NCBI RefSeq assembly: GCF_965215815.1
Contig: NZ_CBDCEO010000013.1
Location: 2,170,001-2,234,000, forward strand
Length of the DNA: 64,000 bases
Source of the DNA: Poriferisodalis sp965215815
GTDB taxonomy: Bacteria; Actinomycetota; Acidimicrobiia; Acidimicrobiales; Poriferisodalaceae
Reading direction: 5' to 3'
The notes below the pieces were generated by a model. The model was not told the origin of the DNA and made no database searches. It saw nothing but the letters and a program-made list of their open reading frames with translations. How positions within the stretch are numbered: position 1 is the stretch's first letter; every line of letters starts with the position of its first letter. The position numbers and the translations under genes were made by a program. Positions 17,426 through 25,440 of the stretch are shown one piece after another.

Positions 17426-18406
17426 TCAGCGCCCTAGCGGGACCTCGGCCTGTGGCTTGCCGCGACGCCGTGGTCCGCCGAATGCCAGTGTCGGAGCCCC
17501 GGAAAGGCTCACCAGCAGCGTCAGCGCGTACAGCAGCAGGCCCAGCAGCACTGCCTCACCTTCGTTGACTCCGTGCGCATCCAGGAACAGCACGAGAGCG
17601 CCTTCTCGTACCCCGAGGCCGCCGATGGCAACCGGCAGCAGCTGGACGATCAGCACCATCGGTGCGAACGCCAGCCACGCTCGCAGGCCGGGGTTCACGC
17701 CGATCGCTGCGCCGGCCAATGCTGTCGCCACCACCAGGAGGAACTGGTACGCGAGCCCGACGCCGAGGAGATGCCCGGCAGCTCGCGGTGCGCGCCGGAA
17801 GATGCTCAGACCGGTATGCACGGCGCCGAGGGCGTCCCGGATGCGGCTGCCGCCCGACAACCGGCCGAGACCGCGGGGATGCTCCGCGAACCAGACAATG
17901 AAAGCGAGCACCACCAAGGTCCCCAGTGCCAGCGCGCCGGCGATCTGACCTCCGGAGTGCGTCAGCAGGCTCGGCTGCGACACGAGTGCGATGAGGGTGA
18001 GCATTGGCAGCACCACCCAGCCAGTGAGTCGTTCGATGATCACGGACGCGAATGCGTTGGCTTCGCTGCCGCAGATGCGACTGAGCCGGTTGACGCGCAA
18101 CACGTCACCGCCGATCGTGGTGGGCAAGAAGTTCCCGACGAACTGAGCGGCGAGGTAGATCGACAGCATCGAGCGTCCGGACACCTCGACGTCAAGCGTG
18201 TCTGCCACCCGCCACCAGCGTGCAGCGGCGGTCACGAACGCCGCCGCGATTGCGATGGCCGCTGCAGCCAGCCAGGCAGCGGCGGCGCTCTTGGAGTCGA
18301 CGCCAAGCGCCGACAGCTCATCGCGGCTGATGACGATCAGCAGCGCCAAGAGGCCTGCACTCACGCAGACGCGTAAGGCCGTGACGAGGCCATGTGGGAT
18401 GCGCAC
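17426..18406 (-). CDS. Lysylphosphatidylglycerol-synthase-TM-like (UPF0104) membrane protein
   Basis: Integral membrane protein of 326 residues with about eight hydrophobic segments. It carries the UPF0104 hallmarks AAQFVGNFLPTTIGGDVLRV (about residues 86-105) and LLPVAIGGLGVREGALVLF (about 258-276). Members of this group are flippase-like proteins for lipids or prenyl-linked sugars; MprF-type synthases carry the same domain fused to an aminoacyltransferase, which is absent here. dxs follows 8 nt downstream, so the two are probably co-transcribed. The divergent tldD starts about 200 nt away, so that gap must hold both promoters. Substrate unknown. Confidence 0.8.
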   Translation of the reverse strand: MRIPHGLVTALRVCVSAGLLALLIVISRDELSALGVDSKSAAAAWLAAAAIAIAAAFVTAAARWWRVADTLDVEVSGRSMLSIYLAAQFVGNFLPTTIGGDVLRVNRLSRICGSEANAFASVIIERLTGWVVLPMLTLIALVSQPSLLTHSGGQIAGALALGTLVVLAFIVWFAEHPRGLGRLSGGSRIRDALGAVHTGLSIFRRAPRAAGHLLGVGLAYQFLLVVATALAGAAIGVNPGLRAWLAFAPMVLIVQLLPVAIGGLGVREGALVLFLDAHGVNEGEAVLLGLLLYALTLLVSLSGAPTLAFGGPRRRGKPQAEVPLGR

Positions 18407-18607
18407 TCAGGCTGCACTCCCGCGGAGCCTGCAAACTGCGGTGCCTGAATCAGCCCCCCGGCGCACTTCCCACTCGAAGCGTTTCACGTGGCTTCGCACA
18501 ATAGTGTGGCGATGGCGCGACCCACGTTCGGCCGTGCAGCGGCCCCACTTCGTCGATTGGGTCGGGTCGCACATTTGGGCATGGCCTGAGAATTTCTGGC
18601 AGCGAAA

Positions 18608-20059
18608 GTGGCGATGACACGTACAACGGACACAATGACACCCATGAGCGGAGCAGCGGAGCCGCTCGTCGACCTCGACGTTGTTGACGCGACGCTGCGC
18701 GCGGCGCTGCACGCCGGCGGCGAGTGGGCCGAGCTGTTCGCCGAGGATCGTGAATCGGTTGGCGTGATCTTCGACGAGGGCCGGGTCGAGGAGATGAACT
18801 CGGGTCGCGACCGCGGTGTGGGAATTCGTGTCACCACCGGCGACATCACGGGCTATGCGCACACGTCCGACCTGAGTGCCGGAGGATTGGCAGATGCGGC
18901 CCGCACGGCTGCAGCGGTGGCAACCCGCTCGCCCCGAGGCGGGACGGTGGACATGATGTCGCTCGGGGGCAACGGTCTCGCTGAGCCACGGGTGGCAGTG
19001 CTGCCCGCAACCATCGGCGCGGAACGCAAGGTGGCACTGCTGCGCGCCGCCAACGATGCTGCGCGGTCCACCCACGAGGCCATCACCCAGGTCACCGTCC
19101 GCTACGGCGAGGGCCGCCGACGGATCATGGTGGCGAACACCAGTGGGGTGTGCGCCGCCGACGACCAGGTGCGGACGCTTTTCTCCGTGGGATGCGTCGC
19201 GAGCGGCGACAGCGGCTTGCAGACCGGACGCGAGACTGTCGGCTACACGGTCGGGTGGGAGCTGTTCGACGATTACGACCCCGCCGAGCTTGCCGAGCGC
19301 GCTGCGCAGCGCGCTGTGACCAAGCTGTCGGCTCGCCCGGCGCCCAGCGGTGAGGTGCCCGTCGTCATCGCTCGGGGCGGGGGTGGAGTGCTTTTCCACG
19401 AGGCCTGCGGTCACGGACTCGAAGCCGATCTGGTGCGCAAAGGCGCGTCCGTGTTTGCCAACCGGGTGGGCGAGCAGGTGGCTGCTAGCGGTGTGACGCT
19501 GGTGGACGACGGCACGATGGGTCCTGAGTGGGGCGCGCTGGCCATCGACGACGAGGGCCACCGGTCCCAGCGCAACGTCCTGATCTCCGACGGCGTGCTG
19601 ACCAACTACATGTGGGATTGGCTGCGCAGCCGCGACGATGGCCGCGCGCCGTCGGGCAACGGTCGCCGCCAGAGTTACACGCACCTGCCGATGGTCCGGA
19701 TGACGAACACGTTCGTCACCAACGGCGACATCGATCCCGCCGACATCATCGCCGACACGCCGTGGGGTGTTTATGTGGCACACCTCGGCGGCGGTCAGGT
19801 CAACACCGCCACAGGCGACTTCGTGTTCGGCATGACCGAGGCGTATCTCATCGAAGACGGTGTGATCACCGAGCCGCTGCGCGAGGGCAACTTGATCGGC
19901 AATGGCCCTCAGGTGCTCCTCGACATCGACGCCCTTGGGAACGACTTCGCCATGGGGAGCCCGGGCACCTGCGGCAAGGACGGCCAGGGCGTGCCCGTTG
20001 GCGACGGCCAGCCCACCCTGCGAGTGCGAGCCCTCACGGTCGGGGGCACCGCCGCGTGA
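18608..20059 (+). CDS. tldD: TldD-family metalloprotease subunit
   Basis: Protein of 483 residues. The TldD zinc site HEACGHGLEADLV (HExxxH type, about residues 264-276) is intact, followed by the family features GTMGPEWGALAIDDEG and MTNTFVTNGD. TldD pairs with TldE to form a barrel-shaped protease that degrades unfolded peptides and matures some RiPPs. GTG 18608 and ATG 18614 are equally plausible starts, with only a weak purine stretch upstream. The stop lies within the first unit of a 24-bp tandem repeat, beyond which tldE begins. Confidence 0.93.
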   Translation: MAMTRTTDTMTPMSGAAEPLVDLDVVDATLRAALHAGGEWAELFAEDRESVGVIFDEGRVEEMNSGRDRGVGIRVTTGDITGYAHTSDLSAGGLADAARTAAAVATRSPRGGTVDMMSLGGNGLAEPRVAVLPATIGAERKVALLRAANDAARSTHEAITQVTVRYGEGRRRIMVANTSGVCAADDQVRTLFSVGCVASGDSGLQTGRETVGYTVGWELFDDYDPAELAERAAQRAVTKLSARPAPSGEVPVVIARGGGGVLFHEACGHGLEADLVRKGASVFANRVGEQVAASGVTLVDDGTMGPEWGALAIDDEGHRSQRNVLISDGVLTNYMWDWLRSRDDGRAPSGNGRRQSYTHLPMVRMTNTFVTNGDIDPADIIADTPWGVYVAHLGGGQVNTATGDFVFGMTEAYLIEDGVITEPLREGNLIGNGPQVLLDIDALGNDFAMGSPGTCGKDGQGVPVGDGQPTLRVRALTVGGTAA

Positions 20060-20127
20060 GCGGCGGGGTGTTGTCGCGCGTGAGCGGCGGGGTGTTGTCG
20101 CGCGTGAGCGGCAGGGTGTGATCGCGC
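20056..20127 (+). repeat. 24-bp tandem repeat duplicating the tldD-tldE stop/start junction
   Basis: Three consecutive 24-bp units, each opening GTGAGCGGC, begin at 20056, 20080 and 20104; the tldE start at 20128 (GTGAGCG) continues the same phase. The first unit contains the tldD TGA. Because 24 is divisible by three, all four GTGs are in the tldE frame. The third unit differs by a few bases, one of which makes a TGA (20119-20121). The result is a 21-codon mini-ORF (20056-20121) of VSGGVLSR repeats, ending 6 nt before tldE. Confidence 0.9.
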
Positions 20128-21492
20128 GTGAGCGAACGACGGCACTACGAAACTGACGAGTTGGCTCGCCTCGCCCAACGGGTGTGCGAGCAAGCCCACG
20201 GAAACGAGCAGATCGAGGTCTGCGTGTCGACGGGGCGCTCCACCACGGTGCGTGCGTACAACGGCGATGTCGAATCTTTGCGCTCGGGTGTGAGTGCCGC
20301 GATCGGCGTGCGGGTTGTCTCGCAAGGGCGTCAAGGCTTCGCATCGGCCGGCTCTCTGGACGCCGACGTGGTGTCCGACACGCTCGCAGCTGCCCGCCGC
20401 AACGTGACGTTCGGCGAGCCTGATCCCCACCAGGGACTTGCCGAGCCCGACGGCGTGGCGCCCCCCGGCCTTGACCTCGGCGACTCATCAGTGCTGGGCG
20501 TGTCCGACGCCGACAAGATCGCGGCGGCCATCGACCTCGAGCGCCGCTGCTTGGCCGCAGATCCCCGAATCTCGGGAGTGCGTGTCGCGGCGTGGAGCGA
20601 CGGGTGGTCGCAGTCTGCGCTGGCCTCAAGCACCGGCATCTGTGTGCAATCCGAGCGCGGCACCTGTTCGATCGGCGCCCAACCTCTCGCCACCGAAGGT
20701 GACGAGACGCAGATCGGTTACGCCGGTGATGCTGCGTGGCGTCCCGACGAACTTGACGTCGAACGAGTCGTCACAGAAGCAACGGCGTTGGCCACCGGCC
20801 AGCTGGGCGCAACCAAGCCGCCCAGCGAACGAATGAATGTTGTGCTGGCCCCGCCGGTTGCGGCAGCTTTTATCGGTGTGGTGTCGAGCGTGCTCGCCGC
20901 AGACAGTGTGCTCAAGGGCCGCTCGCCGTTCGCCGACCGGGTCGGCGAGCCGATTGCCGATGAGCGCCTGCACCTGGTCGACGACCCCACCGACCCGACG
21001 ACACTTGGTGCAGCGAACTTCGACGGCGAGGGTCTGGCGGCCCGCCGCAACGCGCTGATCTCGGCGGGCGTGCTCTGCGGCTTCCTGCACAACGCCTACA
21101 CGGCACGCCGATCAGACACGGTGTCGACCGGCTCGGCAGTGCGCGGCACGCGGTCCGTTCCTGGTGTGGGCACCCATGCGCGCGTTGTCGCCACTGGCGA
21201 TATCGCCGCTGAAGATCTGTTCGCTGCGGTCGAAAACGGCGTGCTGGTGCGCGGCGTCAGCGGTTTGCACAGCGGGGTCAATCCCACGAGTGGCGACTTC
21301 TCGGTCGGTGCCTGGGGGCACCGCATCGTTGGAGGCGAACTCGCCGAGCCGTTTCGCGAGGCCACCATCGCATCCACCCTTCAGCGGATGCTGCTGGAGA
21401 TCTGCGGCGTCGGCGCCACCGCTGAACCTCTCGCGGGCGGCATGTCGATGCCACCGCTGGTCATCGCTGACGTGGCGCTCTCGGGGGTGTGA
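20128..21492 (+). CDS. tldE: TldE/PmbA-family protease subunit
   Basis: Protein of 454 residues of the TldD/PmbA superfamily. It has the N-terminal domain (VCVSTGRSTTVRAYNGDVES, SAAIGVRVVSQGRQGFASAG) and the C-terminal domain (NVVLAPPVAAAFIGVVSS, SPFADRVGEPIADERLHLVD, RGVSGLHSGVNPTSGDFSVG), but no HExxxH zinc site, as expected for the non-catalytic partner of TldD. The GTG start is the last of four in-phase GTGs created by the 24-bp tandem repeat. It is followed 3 nt later by a PHP-domain gene, so tldD, tldE, the PHP gene and perhaps uppP form one transcription unit. Confidence 0.93.
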   Translation: MSERRHYETDELARLAQRVCEQAHGNEQIEVCVSTGRSTTVRAYNGDVESLRSGVSAAIGVRVVSQGRQGFASAGSLDADVVSDTLAAARRNVTFGEPDPHQGLAEPDGVAPPGLDLGDSSVLGVSDADKIAAAIDLERRCLAADPRISGVRVAAWSDGWSQSALASSTGICVQSERGTCSIGAQPLATEGDETQIGYAGDAAWRPDELDVERVVTEATALATGQLGATKPPSERMNVVLAPPVAAAFIGVVSSVLAADSVLKGRSPFADRVGEPIADERLHLVDDPTDPTTLGAANFDGEGLAARRNALISAGVLCGFLHNAYTARRSDTVSTGSAVRGTRSVPGVGTHARVVATGDIAAEDLFAAVENGVLVRGVSGLHSGVNPTSGDFSVGAWGHRIVGGELAEPFREATIASTLQRMLLEICGVGATAEPLAGGMSMPPLVIADVALSGV

Positions 21493-21495
21493 GCG

Positions 21496-22221
21496 ATGCC
21501 GCGCCTACCTGCACCAGCAGCCGTCGAACGCCATCCGCATCTCGCCGACAAGTGCCCGTCGGGGTGGGTGCGGGTCGACTTCCACACGCACACGATGTGG
21601 TCGGGCGACTCGACCACGACACCGGACGAGTTCGCGCAGTGCCTGTCTGAGAGCGGTATCGATGTGGTGTGCATCACCGACCACAACGCCGTGCGCGGTG
21701 CCCAACAGCTGCAGGGCACCTTGGATGCTCGGGTCGTGGTCGGCGAGGAGATGAAGACCCACGCGGGTGAGATCATCGGGCTTTTCCTGACCGACCGCGT
21801 GCCGCAGGGTCTGGCGCCGGTGACGGCTGCGCAGGCCGTGAAGGACCAGGGTGGGCTCGTCTACATCCCGCACCCGTTCGATCCGCTTCGCAACAACCTG
21901 CGTCACGACGTGCTCGATGAGCTCGTCGGCGACGGTCTCGTCGACGGCATCGAGGTGCTGAACGCGAAGACGAGCCTCACCAGCCTCAACGCGCGTGCGG
22001 CGCGCTACGCGGGCGAGCACGGCTTGGCGCCGGGCGCCGGCAGCGACGCCCACGTGGCCGAAGCACTCGGGGGCGCCTACCTCGAGATGCCGGATTTCGA
22101 CGACGACGATCCCGCAACCTTCCTCGCATCGATGCGTCAGGGCTGGGCGGTCGGCCATCACTACGACCCACCCCGTCGCTGGAGACCGCGCATTGTCCCA
22201 TCGGTGGGGAGCGACGACTAG
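21496..22221 (+). CDS. PHP-domain metal-dependent phosphoesterase
   Basis: Protein of 241 residues. Metal ligands of the PHP fold are visible: VDFHTHTMWSGD (about residues 28-39), CITDHNAVRGA (about 57-67), the Glu of VVGEEMKTHAGEIIGLFL, YIPHPFDPLRN (about 114-124), and GSDAHVAEALGG (about 179-190). Members hydrolyse phosphoesters such as 3',5'-nucleoside bisphosphates or histidinol phosphate; the substrate here is not determined. It sits between tldE (3-nt gap) and uppP (11-nt gap). Confidence 0.82.
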   Translation: MPRLPAPAAVERHPHLADKCPSGWVRVDFHTHTMWSGDSTTTPDEFAQCLSESGIDVVCITDHNAVRGAQQLQGTLDARVVVGEEMKTHAGEIIGLFLTDRVPQGLAPVTAAQAVKDQGGLVYIPHPFDPLRNNLRHDVLDELVGDGLVDGIEVLNAKTSLTSLNARAARYAGEHGLAPGAGSDAHVAEALGGAYLEMPDFDDDDPATFLASMRQGWAVGHHYDPPRRWRPRIVPSVGSDD

Positions 22222-22232
22222 AGGCCGCCTCG

Positions 22233-23093
22233 GTGCCGGATTTTGCCGTGGCGATCGTGCTCGGCCTGCTGCAAGGAGTGACCGAGTTCTTCCCGGTCTC
22301 TTCGAGCGCCCACCTCGAAGTGGTGCCATGGCTGGCCGGTTGGGATCTCTTCGATGGCGACAACGAGCTGGAGAATGCCTTCGACGTCGCGCTGCACGTC
22401 GGCACGCTCGTTGGAGCGGCGGTGTACTTGCGTGCCGACATCGCCCGCTACGCCAAGGCACTTTGGAGCGGCATCCGCGGCCGCGCCGAACCCGACACGG
22501 TGGTTGCGCTGAGCTTGGCCCTCTCGGCCGTCCCCGCGGCGCTGGTGGGCGTCACGCTGGAGGACCGTTTGCTCGACCTCGCAGAGCGGCCGCTGCTGAT
22601 CGCTGCGCTGCTGGCTGGATTCGGTGGGTTGCTGTGGTGGAGCGACGCATCGGCGACCCGACGAGGTGCGCAGAGGTCCCAGCATTCCTACGGCCTGCGG
22701 GACGCGGCCGGAATGGGACTCGCGCAAGCAGCAGCCTTGCTGCCGGGGGTGAGCCGCTCGGGGGTGAGCATCACCGCAGGCCGGTGGCTCGGCTTCGACC
22801 GGGCTGCGGCGGCGCGACTGGCCTTCCTCATGAGCTTGCCGCTCATTGGGGGCGCGGGCGTCTACCGCTCGTTCACGCTGGCAGATGCTGCCCCCACAGG
22901 TGCACAATTGCAGCTGTTCATCGTCGGGGGAGCAGCAGCAGTGGTGTCGTCATGGGCGGGCGTTGCCGCAATGGTGTGGCTGCTGGATCGGACGAGCCGG
23001 GCTCCGCAGCGATCCCCGTTTGCGTGGTTCGCCGGCTACCGCGTGGCATTGGCGGCTGCGGTGGCCGTGGTGGCTATCAGCGGTCTGCGCTGA
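22233..23093 (+). CDS. uppP: Undecaprenyl-diphosphatase UppP (BacA)
   Basis: Polytopic membrane protein of 286 residues. Signature motifs are intact: GLLQGVTEFFPVSSSAHLEV (about residues 11-30, with the catalytic Glu pair and Ser) and LLPGVSRSGVSITAGRWLG (about 169-187, with the conserved Arg). It dephosphorylates undecaprenyl pyrophosphate so the lipid carrier can be reused for peptidoglycan and polysaccharide synthesis; overexpression gives bacitracin resistance in other bacteria. Start is GTG 22233. Its last 17 nt overlap the convergent SAF-domain gene. Confidence 0.95.
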   Translation: MPDFAVAIVLGLLQGVTEFFPVSSSAHLEVVPWLAGWDLFDGDNELENAFDVALHVGTLVGAAVYLRADIARYAKALWSGIRGRAEPDTVVALSLALSAVPAALVGVTLEDRLLDLAERPLLIAALLAGFGGLLWWSDASATRRGAQRSQHSYGLRDAAGMGLAQAAALLPGVSRSGVSITAGRWLGFDRAAAARLAFLMSLPLIGGAGVYRSFTLADAAPTGAQLQLFIVGGAAAVVSSWAGVAAMVWLLDRTSRAPQRSPFAWFAGYRVALAAAVAVVAISGLR

Positions 23094-23694
23094 GGACCAC
23101 CGGCACCACGATGCCAGTCGCGCTGGCGCGCGCGACCCCTTCGAGGTGCACGGGCTCGATTTCGACAAACCAACGATCTGCCGATGCGGCGAGGACATAG
23201 GCAGGCACGCGATCGGGGCTTGCATTGCCAGCGGAGGGATCGAACGGATCGATGTCGGCGAACAGCAACAGCTCCACGCCAGTGCCGGGCTCGACGTCGG
23301 GTGCGTGGGAAACGACGCGGATGCCGATGCCCCGGCGCCCCGGGCTCACTCCCGCCGCGGGGTGAAAGTCCAATTCGGTCAACAGGCCCCCGCGCGGGAC
23401 GGCTCGAGTCAGCTCGCCGAGCTCGAACGCACTGGTGAGCGCTCCGGCGGGCACGAGATGGGCCGGGACCTCGATGAGATCGACCTGTCCTTCGGGAGAG
23501 GTCCCCACTGCCAACGGGGACTGAGCGGCAAGTACGCGTACCGAGGTCCCCCATGCGGCAGCAGCCGTGCGCGCCCGGCCAGTCATCCCGGAGACGAGCA
23601 CGAGTGCCACGAGCGCAACAGCGCCGACGGCGGTCCAGTGGACCAGGTTGGGACGGCGCTGCCAGAGATCGCCGAGTTGTGAGATGAACGCCAT
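23077..23694 (-). CDS. SAF-domain (CpaB/FlgA-like) membrane-anchored protein
   Basis: ATG 23694 has a strong GGAGG site 5-9 nt upstream; the frame runs on further upstream without a convincing start. The 205-residue product has one N-terminal membrane segment (VGAVALVALVLVSG, about residues 23-36) and then a SAF-like region (VRVLAAQSPLAVGT, DLIEVPAHLVPAGALTS, LTRAVPRGGLLTELDF). SAF proteins of this kind belong to the CpaB/FlgA group seen next to fmdB in Actinobacteria; I infer a cell-envelope role but the function is unknown. Its 3' end overlaps uppP by 17 nt on the other strand. Confidence 0.65.
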   Translation of the reverse strand: MAFISQLGDLWQRRPNLVHWTAVGAVALVALVLVSGMTGRARTAAAAWGTSVRVLAAQSPLAVGTSPEGQVDLIEVPAHLVPAGALTSAFELGELTRAVPRGGLLTELDFHPAAGVSPGRRGIGIRVVSHAPDVEPGTGVELLLFADIDPFDPSAGNASPDRVPAYVLAASADRWFVEIEPVHLEGVARASATGIVVPVVLSADR

Positions 23695-23761
23695 GAATAC
23701 CTCCGCCACGAAGTCATCGCGGCGGTTGCACCGCCGCGGATTCGTTTCGATGCTGGAGGCG

Positions 23762-24133
23762 TCAGCCTGACGCCGAGGCGGCCCCGACGGTTGAGTTCGA
23801 CTTGTCGCTTGACGAGCCGCTCTCCGAAGAGGTCGATTCCTTGCTTGGGGATTCGCTGGTTGTGCTTGATGAAGATGAGTCGGATTCCGACGAGTCGGGC
23901 GAAGTTGAGCTTGAAGAGGTTCGGCTGTCGTTGCGGTAGAAGCCGCTGCCCTTGAAGCTGATGCCGACGTTGGAGAAGATCTTGCGGACCTCGCCTCCGC
24001 ACTTCGACCCTGCCCCGTTGAGCGCCTCGCCCTCCCGCGGCAGTGGGCACACCGTGATGGGATCGTCCGAGAAACTCTGATGGCGCTCGAACGACTCTCC
24101 GCAGTCAGTGCAGCGGTACTGGTAGGTCGGCAT
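23762..24133 (-). CDS. FmdB-family zinc-ribbon protein with Ser-rich tail
   Basis: Protein of 123 residues opening MPTYQYRCTDCGESFERHQ, the FmdB zinc-ribbon signature, with a second Cys pair in VCPLPREG and SKCGGEVRKIFS. After KGSGFYRND, a low-complexity Ser/Glu/Asp/Thr tail of about 50 residues closes the protein. FmdB proteins are putative regulators first seen in formamidase operons. The frame upstream of ATG 24133 is open but lacks family similarity. Divergent from the uridylyltransferase, with about 110 nt between starts. Confidence 0.85.
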   Translation of the reverse strand: MPTYQYRCTDCGESFERHQSFSDDPITVCPLPREGEALNGAGSKCGGEVRKIFSNVGISFKGSGFYRNDSRTSSSSTSPDSSESDSSSSSTTSESPSKESTSSESGSSSDKSNSTVGAASASG

Positions 24134-24233
24134 GAGGTCCCGTTCTCCGATGTGGTCCTGTCTCCAGCCGCCGAGAAGTGTAGCTGTCGGGCGTCGTGGA
24201 CTGCCCGGCATCGTCGCCTCTCCGTGAACCCTC

Positions 24234-24239
24234 TAGGTT
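24234..24239 (+). promoter_or_regulatory. Putative -10 element upstream of the uridylyltransferase
   Basis: TAGGTT lies 8 nt before GTG 24248, with no ribosome binding site between. It fits the leaderless pattern seen elsewhere in the window. Confidence 0.35.
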
Positions 24240-24247
24240 TTCGTGCC

Positions 24248-25402
24248 GTGCGCGCTTCGGACCTGGCAGACCGATACGGCATCGACGAGCGCTCAGCTCA
24301 GACGCTTGCCACCTACGGATTCGACACCGGCACGTTCGACAAGCTGCGCGGCCGGCTGACCGGCAATTCGGGCGGCGACAGCGACCGGACCAGTGCGAAT
24401 CGGGTGAGTGGCAGCATCGAAGCCGCGCAATCCGACGACCTGGTGTCGTTGACACCGCTGGACTCGGCCGAACGCGAACGGCTCGCACATGTCGGTCGCG
24501 AGGCAATCGCTCGTGGGCAGGTGGGCGTCTTGCTCTTGGCGGGCGGCATGGCCACTCGTTTCGGCGGCGGCGTAAAGGCGCTGGCCGAAGTGCTGCCCGG
24601 CCTGAGTTTCGCGGACGCCAAGATGGCGGACCTGGGTCGCCTGGCGAGCGAGCTGGGGTGCACCGTCCCCCTGTGGCTGATGACGAGCTTCCAGTCCGAC
24701 GGCGTTCTGCGCGACTGGGTATCGGCCCGCACCCGCAGCGCACAGGTACCGGTCGACTTCGCTCCACAGGGCGTCTCCATGCGCCTGACGCCCGACGGCG
24801 ATCTGTTCCGGGACCGCAGCGGCACTGTGTCGTTGCACGCGCCGGGGCACGGGGACGCGCCATGGGCGATGCGCCGGAGCGGTCAGCTGGGCCGGTTCGC
24901 CGAAGCGGGCGGTCGGCACCTGTTCGTGACCAATGTCGACAACGCCGCGGCAACGCTGGATCCGGCAGTGATCGGCGCGCACGTGGTGGAAGCGAAGCCG
25001 CTCACCTGCGAAGTAGTCCCGGGCGCCGCAACGGGGGGATCGCCGTGGCGTGTGAACGGGCGAGCGCAGATCGTGGAGTCATTTCGTCTGCCACCCGGGA
25101 TCGATCCGCTGGCGACATGTGCGGTGAACACCAATTCATTGGTTGCCGACGTCGAAGTCTTCGAGGCGGACTGGCCGCTCACCTGGTTCGAAGTCCGCAA
25201 ACAGGTCGAAGGTGCCCAGGTCGTCCAGTTCGAACGGCTGATCGGCGAGCTCTCGGCCTTCGTGGACACCACGATGCTGCTCGTCGAGCGTGACGGGCCT
25301 GACGGGCGTTTCCAGCCGGTGAAGGACCCTGCCGAACTCGAAGCGCGCCGCCCCGAGATCGCCCGGATACTCGCAGCGCGGGGCATCGAGACCTCCCTCT
25401 AG
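24248..25402 (+). CDS. UDPGP-type sugar-1-phosphate uridylyltransferase (position of galU)
   Basis: Protein of 384 residues from GTG 24248 (GTG 24224 is also in frame). The nucleotide-binding loop reads LLLAGGMATRFGGGVKALAE (about residues 96-115), followed by PLWLMTSFQSDGVLRDW, VDFAPQGVSMRLTPDG and LFVTNVDNAAATLDP (metal-binding Asp). These fit the eukaryote-like UDPGP/UAP fold rather than bacterial GalU (COG1210). The likely reaction is UTP plus glucose-1-phosphate to UDP-glucose, but another sugar phosphate is possible. The gene sits directly before moeA, where other Actinobacteria carry galU. Confidence 0.72.
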   Translation: MRASDLADRYGIDERSAQTLATYGFDTGTFDKLRGRLTGNSGGDSDRTSANRVSGSIEAAQSDDLVSLTPLDSAERERLAHVGREAIARGQVGVLLLAGGMATRFGGGVKALAEVLPGLSFADAKMADLGRLASELGCTVPLWLMTSFQSDGVLRDWVSARTRSAQVPVDFAPQGVSMRLTPDGDLFRDRSGTVSLHAPGHGDAPWAMRRSGQLGRFAEAGGRHLFVTNVDNAAATLDPAVIGAHVVEAKPLTCEVVPGAATGGSPWRVNGRAQIVESFRLPPGIDPLATCAVNTNSLVADVEVFEADWPLTWFEVRKQVEGAQVVQFERLIGELSAFVDTTMLLVERDGPDGRFQPVKDPAELEARRPEIARILAARGIETSL

Positions 25403-25427
25403 GCCGCCTCGGGCACATTGCGCCCAG

Positions 25428-25433
25428 TACATT
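25428..25433 (+). promoter_or_regulatory. Putative -10 element upstream of moeA
   Basis: TACATT ends 7 nt before GTG 25441. This supports GTG 25441 over the in-frame TTG at 25432, which overlaps the hexamer. Confidence 0.4.
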
Positions 25434-25440
25434 GCGCCCG

